From assembly GCA_037179515.1 (NCBI GenBank), contig JAXCGZ010015125.1, positions 155,001-219,000 on the forward strand: 64,000 nucleotides of DNA, written 5' to 3'. The stretch is from Halocaridina rubra. Its lineage: Eukaryota > Arthropoda > Malacostraca > Decapoda > Atyidae. This document shows positions 26,055 through 60,062 of this stretch, piece by piece. The position numbers and the translations under genes were made by a program. Position 1 is the first letter of the stretch, and each line of letters starts with the position of its first letter. The notes beneath the pieces were generated by a model. It made no database searches, was not told the DNA's origin, and was given only the letters and a program-made list of their open reading frames with translations.

Positions 26055-28907
26055 CAGTAATTGCTCGCTATATCGCGGTTCACCTTTCGCGAAATCAGTG
26101 CATCGCATTTTTTTTTGGCGAGCTTTTTTTTTTCTGGGTATATGCAAGAATATTAAAAATAAAATAATTAAAATTTTCAGTAATTTAATTATTTTATTGA
26201 TAAAAATTGTATTTCCCAGCCAAAGAATAATAAATCAGTAAGAAATAGCAAAAAAACATAAATTTAAACATGTAACTCTGCACCATAGAAAGTACGATAC
26301 CGGTATCAGCGTTTCGGAAAACGCAAAGGATCACACATACATGAGCTAGCACATATTAAAATTTTCAGTAATTTCATTATTTTATTGATAAAAAAAAGTA
26401 TTTCCCAGCCTAAGAATAATAAAACATTAAAAAATAGTAAAAAACATAAATTTAAACATATAACTCACAGTATTGCACTATATAAAATACTGTACGATAG
26501 CGTACACTGTATTGGTGTCTTGGAAAACGCAAAGGCTCGCACCTACGTGAGATAGTTCATGGGATGCTATTAGCTTAAAGGGTGGGAGACGACGAATCAC
26601 AGAAGTGTTTTTCTGTACGTTCTGTATCATGGGTTGTGATTGGCTTTTTGATTGAAGCTTGGTTCTCCCAGCATCTTCTATTGTCTCGCCTCACCCATTC
26701 AGTCTAACTCACATGTGCGCCGTTTGCATTGTGCTTGTTAATACGTTGTGCTTGTAATTTTTTTTACTCATTTTTCAACCTCTGCAATGCCTCCCATGCA
26801 TCCTTCATCTTCTAAGGCTTCTGGTAGTAAGCCTAAGCGGCAAAGGAAGATGTTGACCATAGCAGATAAGGTAAAACAGTTAGATATGCTGAAGGAAGGA
26901 AAAAGGTTTGCGGCTATTGGCCGCCATTTTGGCCTCAACGAATCTTCTGTTCGGTACATCAAAAAGGACGAGGCAAATATCAGGAAAACAGCGACTATTT
27001 CATTTAGTAAAGCAGCGAAGAGGGTCGTAACACACCGCAATAAGATAATAGTGTGGATGGAATCTGCTTTGGCCCTGTGGATTGCTGATTGCAGAAAGAA
27101 GAACATCAGCGTAGACAGCAATATCATACAAACAAAGGCAAAGAAGCTGTATGATATATTCGCTGCAAACGAACATGGCGACGACAGTGGTGACCGTGGA
27201 GAGGAGGAGAGAGAAGGAGATATCAACAACACACAACCAGATTCTCCACCGAGGACACGATCGTTCGTGGCAAGCAAGGGATGGTTTGGCCAAATTTCAA
27301 AAACGCTATGGCCTAAAGAGCTTTTCGGTGCATGGAGTAGCTGCATCTACAGATACAGCTGCAGTAGAAGAATATGTGAACAACGACTTCAAAAAAATTA
27401 TCTCTCAAGGGAGATGCTAAAGCCCCGGGATTTAAAGTGCACAAAGACCGCGTTACCCTCATTGTGTGCAGGAATGCTGTGGGCTTCATCTTAAAGCTCT
27501 GGGTTATCTACAAGTCTAAGAACCCTAGGGCTTTGAAGAGTAAGAATAAGAATCTGCTGCCAGTGTATTGGATGCACAACCCTAAGGCCTGGATCACGAA
27601 AAGCCTCACATCGGACTGGTTTCACCAATGCTTTATCCGTTAAGTCAAAATTTATCTTGCGGAAAAAGGCCTTGAATTTAAAGTCCTTCTTATGATGGAT
27701 TATGCTGGTGGCAACGCAACTGATGTCAAATATGATGGTGTTCAATTAGAGTTCCTGCCACTGAATACGACATCACTGATTCAGCCTATGGATCAAGGCG
27801 TTAGTCGTGTGTTCAAGGGCCTCTACACACGAAAAGCCCTGGCGACCCTGCTTGAATCAATGGATTCGGTCAAAGAATTGTCACTGAAGACTTACTGGTG
27901 TAACTACACGATTGCTACATGCCTTCAAAATATTCAAAATGCAATCAAAGAGATGAAGCCGGCCACAATCAATGCCAGCTGGAAGAAACTGTGGCCGGAA
28001 GTCATCTATGACTACAAGGGATTTGCTCCTGACGAAGTCCATAAGTCGGCAGTTGCGAATCTGTGAAGTTGGCTGCATTTCTAGGAGGAGAAGGCTTTAA
28101 AGATATGACTCACGATGACATGAATGAACTGATCGACTGCCACTTGCAGCCTTTGACTGATGAAGACTTGGAGGAACTTACAAAATCAGCGAGCAAAGAA
28201 GAGGAAGAAGAACAACCAGAGGAAACGCACGAAGAAATCGAAGAACCTGGCCTTTCACTCGAACATCTGGCAGCCATGTCTGAACATGTGAAAGCAGTCC
28301 AACAACTCTCGCATGAACATGACGATGAAATGGTTCGTTCGGTGAACTTCTGCAATCTTCTCGACGATGCCATGATTCCTTACAAGACCATCTTCCAACA
28401 AAAGAGGAAACAGCAACAGCAACTCCCCATTACCATGTTTTTCTCTCGCAAAAAGCAGCCGTAAAGCTGTCATTGGCTGCGGAATAATTTCCTCTGGAGT
28501 CTGCACACATCATCATCGCCTCATTCACGGTAAGTTTACCTATCACGTTCATATAAATTTACGCTTGCATGCTGTTATTTATAAAGTAAAAGGGTGGTTC
28601 TTTAACAGTGCAGGGAGGGTTTATACAGTAAGGGTAAAACTAAATGTAAAATACCTATGTATATGAGTATATCACGTCATCACCTCTTCCATGTTAACTT
28701 TACCTATCACTTTCATATAAATGTACACTTGCACGCTGTTATTAATAAAGTAAAGGGTGGTTTTTTAACAGTGCTGGGAGGGTTTATACAGTAAAGGGAA
28801 AAATAAATGTAAAATACCTATGTATATATTGTGATCGTACTTAGCGGATTTTCACTTATCGCGGTCGGTCCCGGAACCGAACCCCCTAGATAAAGGAGGG
28901 ATCACTG
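26055..28907 (+). mobile_element. Tigger-4: Tigger element, 2.85 kb, inactive
   Basis: Left terminus 'CAGTAATTGCTCGCTATATC'; right terminus '...GGAGGGATCACTG' followed by TA. It has the same subfamily of 5' inverted repeat as Tigger-3. The 3' subterminal block has about two units (28520-28830). Confidence 0.9.
26787..28464 (+). pseudogene. Tigger-4 transposase, missing first catalytic block
   Basis: ATG at 26787 ('MPPMHPSSSK'); HTH domains intact ('GRHFGLNESSVRYIKKDE', 'LALWIADCRKKNISVDSN'). A frameshift follows 'ASKGWF', and about 90 bp spanning the 'FNMDETGLFWKRMPSRTF' block is gone, so the frame passes from '...FKKIISQG' to 'KAPGFK'. The second block reads MDYAGGN instead of MDNAGGH. There is a TAA near 27642 and a frameshift near 28063. 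The C-terminus '...ITMFFSRKKQP' and its stop at 28462 are normal. Confidence 0.88.
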
Positions 28908-29409
28908 TAAAGTGTTTGAAGAGATGGATGTGTATAACTGGGAAGTGGTAAAATAGTGTTAAGTATAAGATAGATATGAGTGGCACAGTGTGTAGTAGAA
29001 ATTTATGTACTGTATTGACTTTGAGGCATCAGTGTATAAACCTGAAAATTTTGTTATCATACAATACTGGAGGCAGTGAGAAGGAATGTGACCATTATTC
29101 TCGAGGTTTTCCTTCTTGGGACAATAACACTGCAGAGAATTATTTTAAGGTTGCTAATAATCGGCTAACAGCATCTGCATGTAACAAAGATGTTTCTCAT
29201 CCATTTGGAAAATTTCTAGTCATCTAACTAATAGCTTTTTATGTGCATGACTTGATAGGGTGGACAATTTTGCATTAACTACCATTACATAGTCTTGTAA
29301 ACCAACCCTAAGTCTTAGTCATGTAATACTAATATAGTCTTTAGATATAGCTCCATATTTAGTTAACATATAAATATGTATAATGCACAGTGAAAATTGC
29401 ATGTATATA
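28908..29409. other. no gene recognised
   Basis: 500 bp between two transposons. An 83-codon frame at 28976-29227 has no recognisable domain and no splice context I would defend. Confidence 0.5.
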
Positions 29410-30208
29410 CAGAGGATCCCCAATTCATGACAGGGTTCAGTTCCTGACAGCTGTCGTAACCTGAAAATCCTCGTAAGTCAGAAAACACGTAAATTCGAAA
29501 CTTGGTTCCCCACTAATGTTAAAGATAAATACTTTAAAACACAGAAAAGTACTCTTTAAGTTCTTAATCTAGGACATAAAGAGTGTCCGAGTACTTTATC
29601 CTTAAAGATTGTTGCCATGGTCGAACGAGCTACTCCCGGTGAGCGGTCAATGTTTGTGGCATTTTCTCCCTCTTGTGATCGTTTTACTATTTCAGCGTTG
29701 AAGTTCCTTGGTGATGGCTTTTCTTTTCTTCGCAGCATCAGAAATATCACCACTAAGCTTAGGAGGCATAGTAAGGTCAATAACGAGCAAACACAATCAA
29801 AACCAACGAGAGAGCAGATGAGGACACTAACAATATGGCGGGCAAGAGTAAACTGAGCAGTGGTTCTTCTTCCTCTTGTAATGTCATGTGATGACGTATT
29901 CTTTCGCAGTGCTCAACAAACTATTTTGCTTAAAATCATATTTATGGCTATGTGTTTTGTAATTTTTTAAATAATCGTTCAATATAACCAAATGCATAAA
30001 CAAATAAATAGAGCCATTAACTTTATGTATTCGAATACAGCTATGCTGCTGGCTGTGTATTCGTTCACCACGTTCACAAACTCTTCGAAGCACACAGTTT
30101 GAATTTACCACACAAGCCAGGTAGGTCAAAAAACCCATTTCCTAATAATTTATTAATAATTTATTGGCCTCTGTCGTAACTCTTAGGTTCTAAAATTGGG
30201 GACCCCTG
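29410..30208 (-). mobile_element. relic of a second Tigger family, 799 bp, internally deleted
   Basis: Inverted ends CAGAGGATCCCCAATT and, from the right, CAGGGGTCCCCAATT, each flanked by TA (29408-29409 and 30209-30210). Size and retained N-terminal coding piece show a deletion derivative. Confidence 0.8.
29556..29775 (-). pseudogene. N-terminal HTH fragment of a Tigger-type transposase
   Basis: With one frameshift the minus strand reads 'MPPKLSGDISDAAKKRKAIT', then 'NAEIVKRSQEGENATNI', 'GVARSTMATIFKDK'. This is a psq/CENPB-N DNA-binding helix-turn-helix of a different Tigger family from Tigger-1 to -4. No catalytic core remains. Confidence 0.75.
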
Positions 30209-32664
<2,456 letters not shown>

Positions 32665-32881
32665 GTTGGTAAAATTCAGAGTATGATGAAAACACTAAGT
32701 GATCATATCTCTTACTAAAAGAAATAAGAGGTCCTGCAGTAGATCCAAAATTCTCAAAAATACAGAAATTCTTGTTGGTAAAATTCAGAGTATGATGAAA
32801 ACACTAAATGATCATATCTCTTACTAAAAGAAATAAGAGGTCCTGTGGTAGATCCAAAATTCTCAATGATACAGAAATTTG
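32665..32881. repeat. 109-bp direct tandem duplication
   Basis: 'gttggtaaaattcagagtat' at 32665 recurs at 32774, and the two 109-bp units match almost throughout ('agaaataagaggtcctg', 'agatccaaaattctcaa'). Recent local duplication of non-coding sequence. Confidence 0.9.
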
Positions 32882-33239
32882 ATAATGCACTAGTATGGTT
32901 ATAGTCACAAGCAAACGTCAGTATAATGCAATGCCCTCTATTAGGCTGTTTAGAATTATCTTCATATATCCTTAACACACTCGTTAATCACTACAATTAC
33001 AGTGACATTTTTGTTTGGGTTTGAATGCCACACTGAGTACTTATTTATGAGTGCATCTGTGTGTTTGAAAAAGTTCTATAAGTATTAAGTATGAAGATCT
33101 TTAGAGATGATCTTTGAAATTACAAGTCAAGTCAGCTGATTGGTTTCACTAGTTATATTATTATAACTAATGAAGTTTCCCAGGCTCCTCAACTCTTTAG
33201 AGGTAGATTTGTCATATTCGAACCAGTTTGTGGCTTTCC

Positions 33240-34045
33240 TTTCCTTCATTATGATGGTAGGCAAGGGATGGATTTTCCTTAAATTTTGACTGCCTTTTTG
33301 TATTGTTTTGCGTCAGTCTTATTATTCCTTTTTATTTGCAAGTTCCTTATCATTCAATGAGAATAATAGTTTCAAGATATTTTCTACTATTATTTTGTCT
33401 GCCCTTTTGTATTTGTTTTCTTCCTCTGAAACTAGTTTCTCATTGATGAATATGATAGGTAAGGGATGTCTTCCCATTTATAGTTGTCATTTTTTTTTAT
33501 ACAGTATTTTCTTTCCTCATTAAATTTTTTTCTTTCATACAGAATTGTAGGCAAAATGTATCTATTTTTTTAAGATTGCCTGCTTCTTTGCAGTTCTTTT
33601 ACTTATTTGCAACTTTTTACCCTCTTTTGTAAATGATATGATAGTTAAGGGATTCCTTTTCCTGTATTTCTTGTACTTATATGCATCTTCACTCGCCTTG
33701 ATCAGGAATGACAGATAAAGTATGTATTTTTCCTATAAGTTGGTCTACCTTCATGTATTTCATTTCTTCAGATGCAGCTTCTTATCCTTCATTTGGAATG
33801 GAAGTTGAGACACGTTTCTTCATCATATGTCTATGTTGTCACATTCCATATATACATTTGTAACTCATTCCCTGATGTTGAAGAGATGTGTTTTTATTGA
33901 ACGTTGTCTGCCTTTTTATATTCCTTTTTCATCATTTGCATCTTTTTGTTCCTGCTGAGCTATGGTAATTATGTGATCTCTTGTCCTCAAATGTTGTCTG
34001 TCATTTTTTTCCATTTTATTCATTTGCAACTTCACCACCCAAGTA
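33240..34045 (+). repeat. eroded tandem array, period roughly 90-110 bp
   Basis: Diverged recurrences of 'atgataggtaagggatg', 'tgtctgcctttttgtattt', 'tcatttgcaacttcttatc' and 'ccttcattggaaatg' in constant order, at about 33248, 33447, 33640 and 33700 for the first block. I estimate eight or nine decayed units. Period and copy number are by eye. Confidence 0.5.
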
Positions 34046-34884
34046 CATCTCCAAGCCTGGGATAAAGATTATTCGCCTCACAACCTGGGAAGTAAAAAGA
34101 TTAACATATCATTAGACATAATCTTACCTATTAAAGATGGCTTTGTTTATATTCGATAAGGAACACTTGTCTTTTTTTGACAGCATTGTGGAAAATATAC
34201 AAAATCCTAAATATTATTGCATTGCATAGAGCAAGCAGCTTGACTTGAGGTGAATGGAAGGGAGCAAAACAAGATTGTTATATACAGTACCTGCAAACAG
34301 TAAAATAATTGAGGCAAACACCTGTTTGCTTACACTTAGTAATGTGCTTTTATGTTGGTTTTACAATAAAGATACCCTAAAATCATGTGTATTTTTTTTT
34401 TTAGAATGGGTGTACTGGGAATGTTATCATTTTATTTAAAATGAGAGGAACGGGAAATGCATTTTTGCTCTAATCAAAGCCCAAGCTTGTGAAAATACTA
34501 TTCTCTAATAGACACACAATAATATACTTTAGAGCCTTTAAATTTCAAGTGGCAGGCAAAGAGATGTCATACAACCCGCCTGGAGTTGGTGAGCTTGAGA
34601 TCTACTTGGGTGCTATACCCTCTGCTCTTGCACATGTATTAATAGCTATTTCATCAGTAAATATGATAGGTAGCTTCCAAACACACATAACCACCATGAG
34701 GATTTTAGATTAGTTTCTTTTACAATGTCTTCTGGTGAACATTTTACATGGTATCTCTTATTATCTTAACAAGAATACATATTATTATTGTTTTCCAGTA
34801 TGCTTTTGGATGATATTCTTAAATTATTCAAGAAGATTTACACTCCTTGGAACTTTCCACAATTTACGCCTAGTTTGCTTTTTA
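34046..34884. other. no gene recognised
   Basis: Unassigned. 34455-34480 ('gcatttttgctctaatcaaa') resembles 48714-48738, which suggests an old dispersed repeat. Confidence 0.4.
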
Positions 34885-36959
<2,075 letters not shown>

Positions 36960-37110
36960 TAAATCCATTATAGGGGGTGGAAAGAGATTGGTTTGAGATG
37001 GGGAATTATTACTGGGTGCCCTTCCTAATATCCCTTCGGGGCCTCAAACGACGCTTTGTCACTTTCTAAGTTGAGCGCATTAACTACTGCACTACGAAGG
37101 TCCCTTGTTT
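36960..37110 (-). mobile_element. tRNA-derived SINE, family S3
   Basis: The reverse complement has an A-box-like 'gtagtgcagtagttaatgcg', a B-box-like 'cgtttgaggcccc' and then 'ggatattaggaagggcaccc' and 'ccccctataatgg'. The same 'attaggaagggcatccag' body occurs at 42860-43000. The GGAAGGGCATCC core is also in the RTE 5' region (about 19990). Confidence 0.55.
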
Positions 37111-37199
37111 TGAATGCATTTATTGTACTGAAAGGAATTAGAATGATGCAAATGGAAGTAGGTACAAGTACTGTGATTAGGTGAGTGAAAGTCTTGGTT

Positions 37200-37275
37200 G
37201 AGAACCAGACATCTGTAGCATAATGGATATAGTACTCGGCTTGCGCCAGGAGGTCCCATTTTCGATTCCTCAAGG
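37200..37275 (+). mobile_element. tRNA-like relic (SINE head or tRNA pseudogene)
   Basis: 'gtagcataatggatatagta' fits an A box and 'tcccattttcgattcc' a B box at tRNA spacing. The acceptor ends do not pair and no clean anticodon arm forms, so a working tRNA is unlikely. Confidence 0.45.
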
Positions 37276-37977
37276 TAGATGATCTAATATTTTTTTTGTT
37301 TGAACTACGAAGGCATTAAAAGGAAAAGGGGCCGAGAATGCACCTTTACATGTATGGCATAAGTGATGGAACAACATCTATACTATCTCAGGTTAGATAA
37401 TTGTATAATTGCCACTCTGCAACTCTAGTTTTAAAAAATAAGTATAGATAGACAACAGTATATAAATATATGAACAGATAAAATACATATGATATGCAGC
37501 ATAGAACTTCGTAGTACTACATGTGGAAAAGCTTTACAAAATTGTCATTGCAAATTATATTTATTTGTAGCTTTGAAGAAAAAGGGAGTATCTGGGTTAG
37601 ATATCTTACATGTGTAATCCTGATGCTATGCATGGAAATAAAAAAGGAAAAAGTATATAATATATGTAAAATCACAGAATAACACCATATGTTAATTTAA
37701 GAAGTACACAATTAGTAGTATTATTTGCATTCTTCATAGAAATATATTTATCTGATATATCTCTTAATGTGCAGCAGCATATAGCTTCAGTTTTCCATAA
37801 AATGCTCGAAATTATTTAGTTTTATTGGTAAGTTTGTCTTTTGAATTAAGTGGATTCATTTGTCTCTTTCATCCATATAATCTTTCATGTATATACCTAT
37901 GTACTGTACAATTTATGATACATTCACATATAATATATACTTGAGACTGTACGTCACAGCAGGTTGAAAGATTATTA
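37276..37977. other. no gene recognised
   Basis: Unassigned A+T-rich sequence. Confidence 0.45.
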
Positions 37978-38320
37978 CAGTATACAATTGTCCCTCATCT
38001 TACAGAGTTTTGAAAAGTGCAGGTTTGACAATGCACAGTTGCAAATAATATAAAGAAAAGTAGAATTTCATAAAATTTCACCCTCCAAATACATTATAGC
38101 AACTACAGTACTGTTTTTGCAGAGATTTTTGAATGGCATTTAGCAAAGTTTAAATACAGTGTAGCAAACTATGCATAATTAAATATATACAGGTGGTAGG
38201 GAATATAATATGCCAAGTTTGGACAATTTATTTGAAGGTTTTGACTATAGGCAATTTTTTCCTCACGTGGGAAGTGGTGGAACCAATTAACAGCATAAGA
38301 TGAGGGACAATAGTATGCTG
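37978..38320. mobile_element. 343-bp MITE with ~27-bp terminal inverted repeats
   Basis: Left end CAGTATACAATTGTCCCTCA, right end (reversed) CAGCATACTATTGTCCCTCA, continuing to 'TCTTA' on both sides. TA flanks at 37976-37977 and 38321-38322. Ends in CAG/CTG with TA duplication fit a pogo/Tigger-type non-autonomous element. Confidence 0.8.
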
Positions 38321-38918
38321 TAATTCCTTGCCATATATTGTGCATTTGTTCAAGAACTTGCGAATTAAGTAGGAAAAACCTTCAAAATAGACCTATAAAA
38401 TCTTTAAAAATGACCTATACCCCAATAAACCCCCCCTATAAGCAACCCCATAAAGTCGCTAACACTGTAACGTGTGATAGGTCAACATTTAACTGTTTTT
38501 TTTTAATAATACACAGTATGTCTACATCTTAATTGATGCCAATAGAAAAAAATTGATGAGTTAAAGACAAATATCCCATGTATACCTTTAAAAATTACTT
38601 ACGCCCTTGTACACTTGTACTCTCATACTGAACGCACTATTTATAAAAATAATTTAAGCTTTAGAATAATTTCATATACAATATTTTTACATAATTTTTT
38701 TTATTGTTTTTAGATTTTTTACTTATCTTGGTTTGTAATATTTACTGGCAGACTGACGTTAGTCGAATATAATGTTTTCCTATTATTATTAGCAAAAACT
38801 AATGTAAAATTAAGATTGACATAAATCAAAGCGTCGTAATGTGAGGTATTACTGCATTTTCATCCATCACATTCAACCATGGATGCAGACGTACATGTAT
38901 TCATGTGCAATGTACAAT
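38321..38918. other. no gene recognised; likely just beyond the 3' end of the adhesion gene
   Basis: Unassigned A+T-rich sequence downstream of the minus-strand gene. Confidence 0.45.
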
Positions 38919-38924
38919 TTTATT
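38919..38924 (-). promoter_or_regulatory. candidate polyadenylation signal AATAAA
   Basis: On the minus strand AATAAA begins 37 nt after the TAA of the terminal exon. A competing reading is a 3'-UTR splice donor ('atgag|gtaaat') just after the stop. Confidence 0.45.
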
Positions 38925-38961
38925 GCGGGAATATTAAAAAAAGGATTTACCTCATAGCAAA

Positions 38962-57418
<18,457 letters not shown>

Positions 57419-57539
57419 GAAACCTAAACATGGGTCTTCATACTCTCTTGCCCATTCCCATTACTTATCCTGACCACTTATGTTAAATATTAAATTCCTA
57501 AGTCCTGACCACTATATGCTGATTTCCCTCCTTTCTAAT

Positions 57540-58055
57540 ACAAAAAGACTTAAAATGCCTCTAAATATGATCCTGTGGAACCTCACTGCTAACCTTCCTC
57601 CAGTCTGAATGTGTGCGTCCCTCTAAGCCTATGCTCTCTTCATTGTATCAAGTCCAATACATTTCTATCTATTTTTCTCCCATATTTACAGCTTTTTAAT
57701 GAATATTTAATGTGACTGTATCAAATGCCTTTTGATAATCCCAGAATATGCAATCAGCCTATGTCTCTCTCTTTCATATAAGGAGATGTTTACCTTACCA
57801 TAAAACTCCAGCAAATTCGTTTGTGAATTTTACTATCTCCTAAGCCACGTTGTCTCATTGACAAAAAGTTAAAAGACGTCAAATGAAAGATAATATGGCT
57901 TCAGAGTAGTTTCGCCTCAATATTGCATTATATGGAAGTCAGTAAAACTGACCAGTTAGTCAATAGCTATGTTTCTTCAACCATTTTTGAACGGGGGTGC
58001 AATCTTCACTTATTTCCAAGGGCAATCAGTCATCAGGTGTGGAAATATTCATGAA
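57540..58055 (-). pseudogene. ancient CR1-type LINE RT relic
   Basis: The minus strand, with many stops and shifts, still reads parts of the LINE-2 RT: 'NLLEFYGKV' (LINE-2 NLLEFYDEV), 'DYQKAFDTV' (DFQKAFDTV), 'WRKVSSEVPQ' (WRRVSSGVPQ). Much older than the tandem LINE-2 copies and in the opposite orientation. Confidence 0.65.
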
Positions 58056-58071
58056 TGTGATGTGACTTATT

Positions 58072-58152
58072 TTTATGCGTTCTGTTAATATTTTCTTTGC
58101 ATTGTAAGCATTTTTGTGTTGGACCAGTGCCCCACCCTATCTGTGTGTGAGT
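58072..58152 (-). repeat. 81-bp segment J, original copy
   Basis: Its exact reverse complement occurs at 59982-60062 and 62589-62669. It holds no LINE sequence; outward it continues here into unique sequence ('aataagtcacatcac' on the minus strand). Confidence 0.93.
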
Positions 58153-58505
<353 letters not shown>

Positions 58506-58710
58506 ATGCAGACGTGATTTGCAAACCATCCCAAGCTAATGTTTATAGTATTACAATGCTTGTCAGAGTGAGAGCAGATATGCCTAATTTTGTATTCATA
58601 TATTGTATCTTGAGATAGAAGGGGTCTTCAAAAAGACTGATTTTATGAAGTCTATCACTATTCACAAGACACTTTATTGAAGAATACAGCATACTTCTAT
58701 TTGTAAATTA

Positions 58711-58711
<1 letters not shown>

Positions 58712-58751
<40 letters not shown>
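58712..58751. repeat. (CA)n at the left edge of the LINE-2 array
   Basis: CA run joining directly to the middle of LINE-2 RT ('acacagaaggtagatc'). Confidence 0.95.
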
Positions 58752-58754
<3 letters not shown>

Positions 58755-59981
58755 GGTAGATCAACAGTAACAAACTTATTAGAATTTTATGATGAGGTAA
58801 GCCAAATCTTACAGGAAAGAGAGGGCTGGGCAGATTGCATATTCCTAGACTTCCAGAAAGCGTTTGACACTGTTCCACATGGGAGACTTATTAGGAAGCT
58901 GCAATCAATGGCTAGAATAGGTGGAAATGTTTTGGAATGGATAAAAACTTACTTAGAAGGAAGGGAACAGAGGGTTAGAGTAAGACACTCAGTGTCTGAA
59001 TGGAGAAGAGTTAGTAGTGGAGTTCCACAGGTTCAGTTTTAGGGCCACTTTTGTTCCTTGTATATGTAAATGACCTACCAGAGTCTGTAAATTCATTCAT
59101 GAATATGTTTGCAGATGATGCAAAGATTGTGAAGAAAGTAAAAAACGAGAACAATGGTAGAGAACTTCAGGAGGATCTAAATAATCTGCATGAGTGGTCA
59201 GAAAAGTGGCTAATGAAATTCAATACCTCAAAATGTAAGGTAACGAGAATGGGTACAAGTGCAAGAAGGCCCAAGCTTGACTACTCGGTGGCTGGAGTAC
59301 AACTTCAAGAGACAGAAAATGAGAGAGATCTAGGAGTAAACATACTGGCAGATTTGTCTCCAGAAATACATATAAATGGCGTAGTAAGGGCAGCATATGC
59401 ATTCTTATCAAATGTAAGGGTAGCCTTCAGGCACATGGACAAGGAAATGTTCAGAAATATTTATGTAACCTATGTGAGGCCAAAACTCGAATATGCAGGC
59501 TCCTTTTGGAATCCGCACTTGAAAAAGCACATAGCTAAGCTTGAAAAAGTTCAAAGACATGCCACGAAACTGGTGCCAGAAATACGCAATCTCGGTTATG
59601 ATGAGAGGCTGAGGGAATTAGACTTGCCATCACTCGAAGCTAGAAGAGTAAGGGGGGATATGGTGACAGTCTTTAAATTCCTTCATGGTTATGATAGAGT
59701 GGATAGGGATCGATATTTCGATATGGCTGGCTCTAGAACTAGAGGTCATAGTTTGAAGCTTCGTAAGAAAACTTCTTTGCAGGATGTAAGGAAATACTTT
59801 TTCAGTGTAAGAGTAGTTGATAATTGGAATTGGCTAAGCGAGGAGGTAGTTAATGCTATCTCAATCCATAGTTTTAAGGACAGGTACGATAAGTATCACT
59901 AAGTCTAAAATGGAACCGATCAGGAGACGGGAAGAAACGAGCTTTGGGCTCTTTCCCGTAAACACAATTAGGTAATCACAC
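58752..59981 (+). pseudogene. LINE-2 array unit 1 (5'-truncated)
   Basis: Begins inside RT motif 'GRSTVTNLLEFYDEV' and runs to the 3' tail. RT motifs A ('LDFQKAFDTVPHGR') and C ('FADDAKIV') and the C-terminus (frame 59051-59902) are present. One G is missing at 'ccacaggttcag' (about 59026-59036; copy A has 'ccacagggttcag'), shifting the frame inside motif B (GVPQG). Nearly identical to unit 2; I saw about three substitutions (for example 'taacgag' against 'taatgag'). Confidence 0.92.
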
Positions 59982-60062
59982 ACTCACACACAGATAGGGT
60001 GGGGCACTGGTCCAACACAAAAATGCTTACAATGCAAAGAAAATATTAACAGAACGCATAAA
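59982..60062 (+). repeat. segment J, inverted copy 1
   Basis: Exact reverse complement of 58072-58152. It follows the LINE-2 tail and ends in 'cataaa', which is shared with the LINE-2 sequence that follows. Confidence 0.95.

Noticed and set aside
28976..29227. 83-codon open frame
   Set aside because: No domain, no splice support and no repetition elsewhere; chance frame.
37200..37275. Functional tRNA gene
   Set aside because: A- and B-box-like motifs exist, but the acceptor and anticodon arms do not pair; SINE or pseudogene is likelier.
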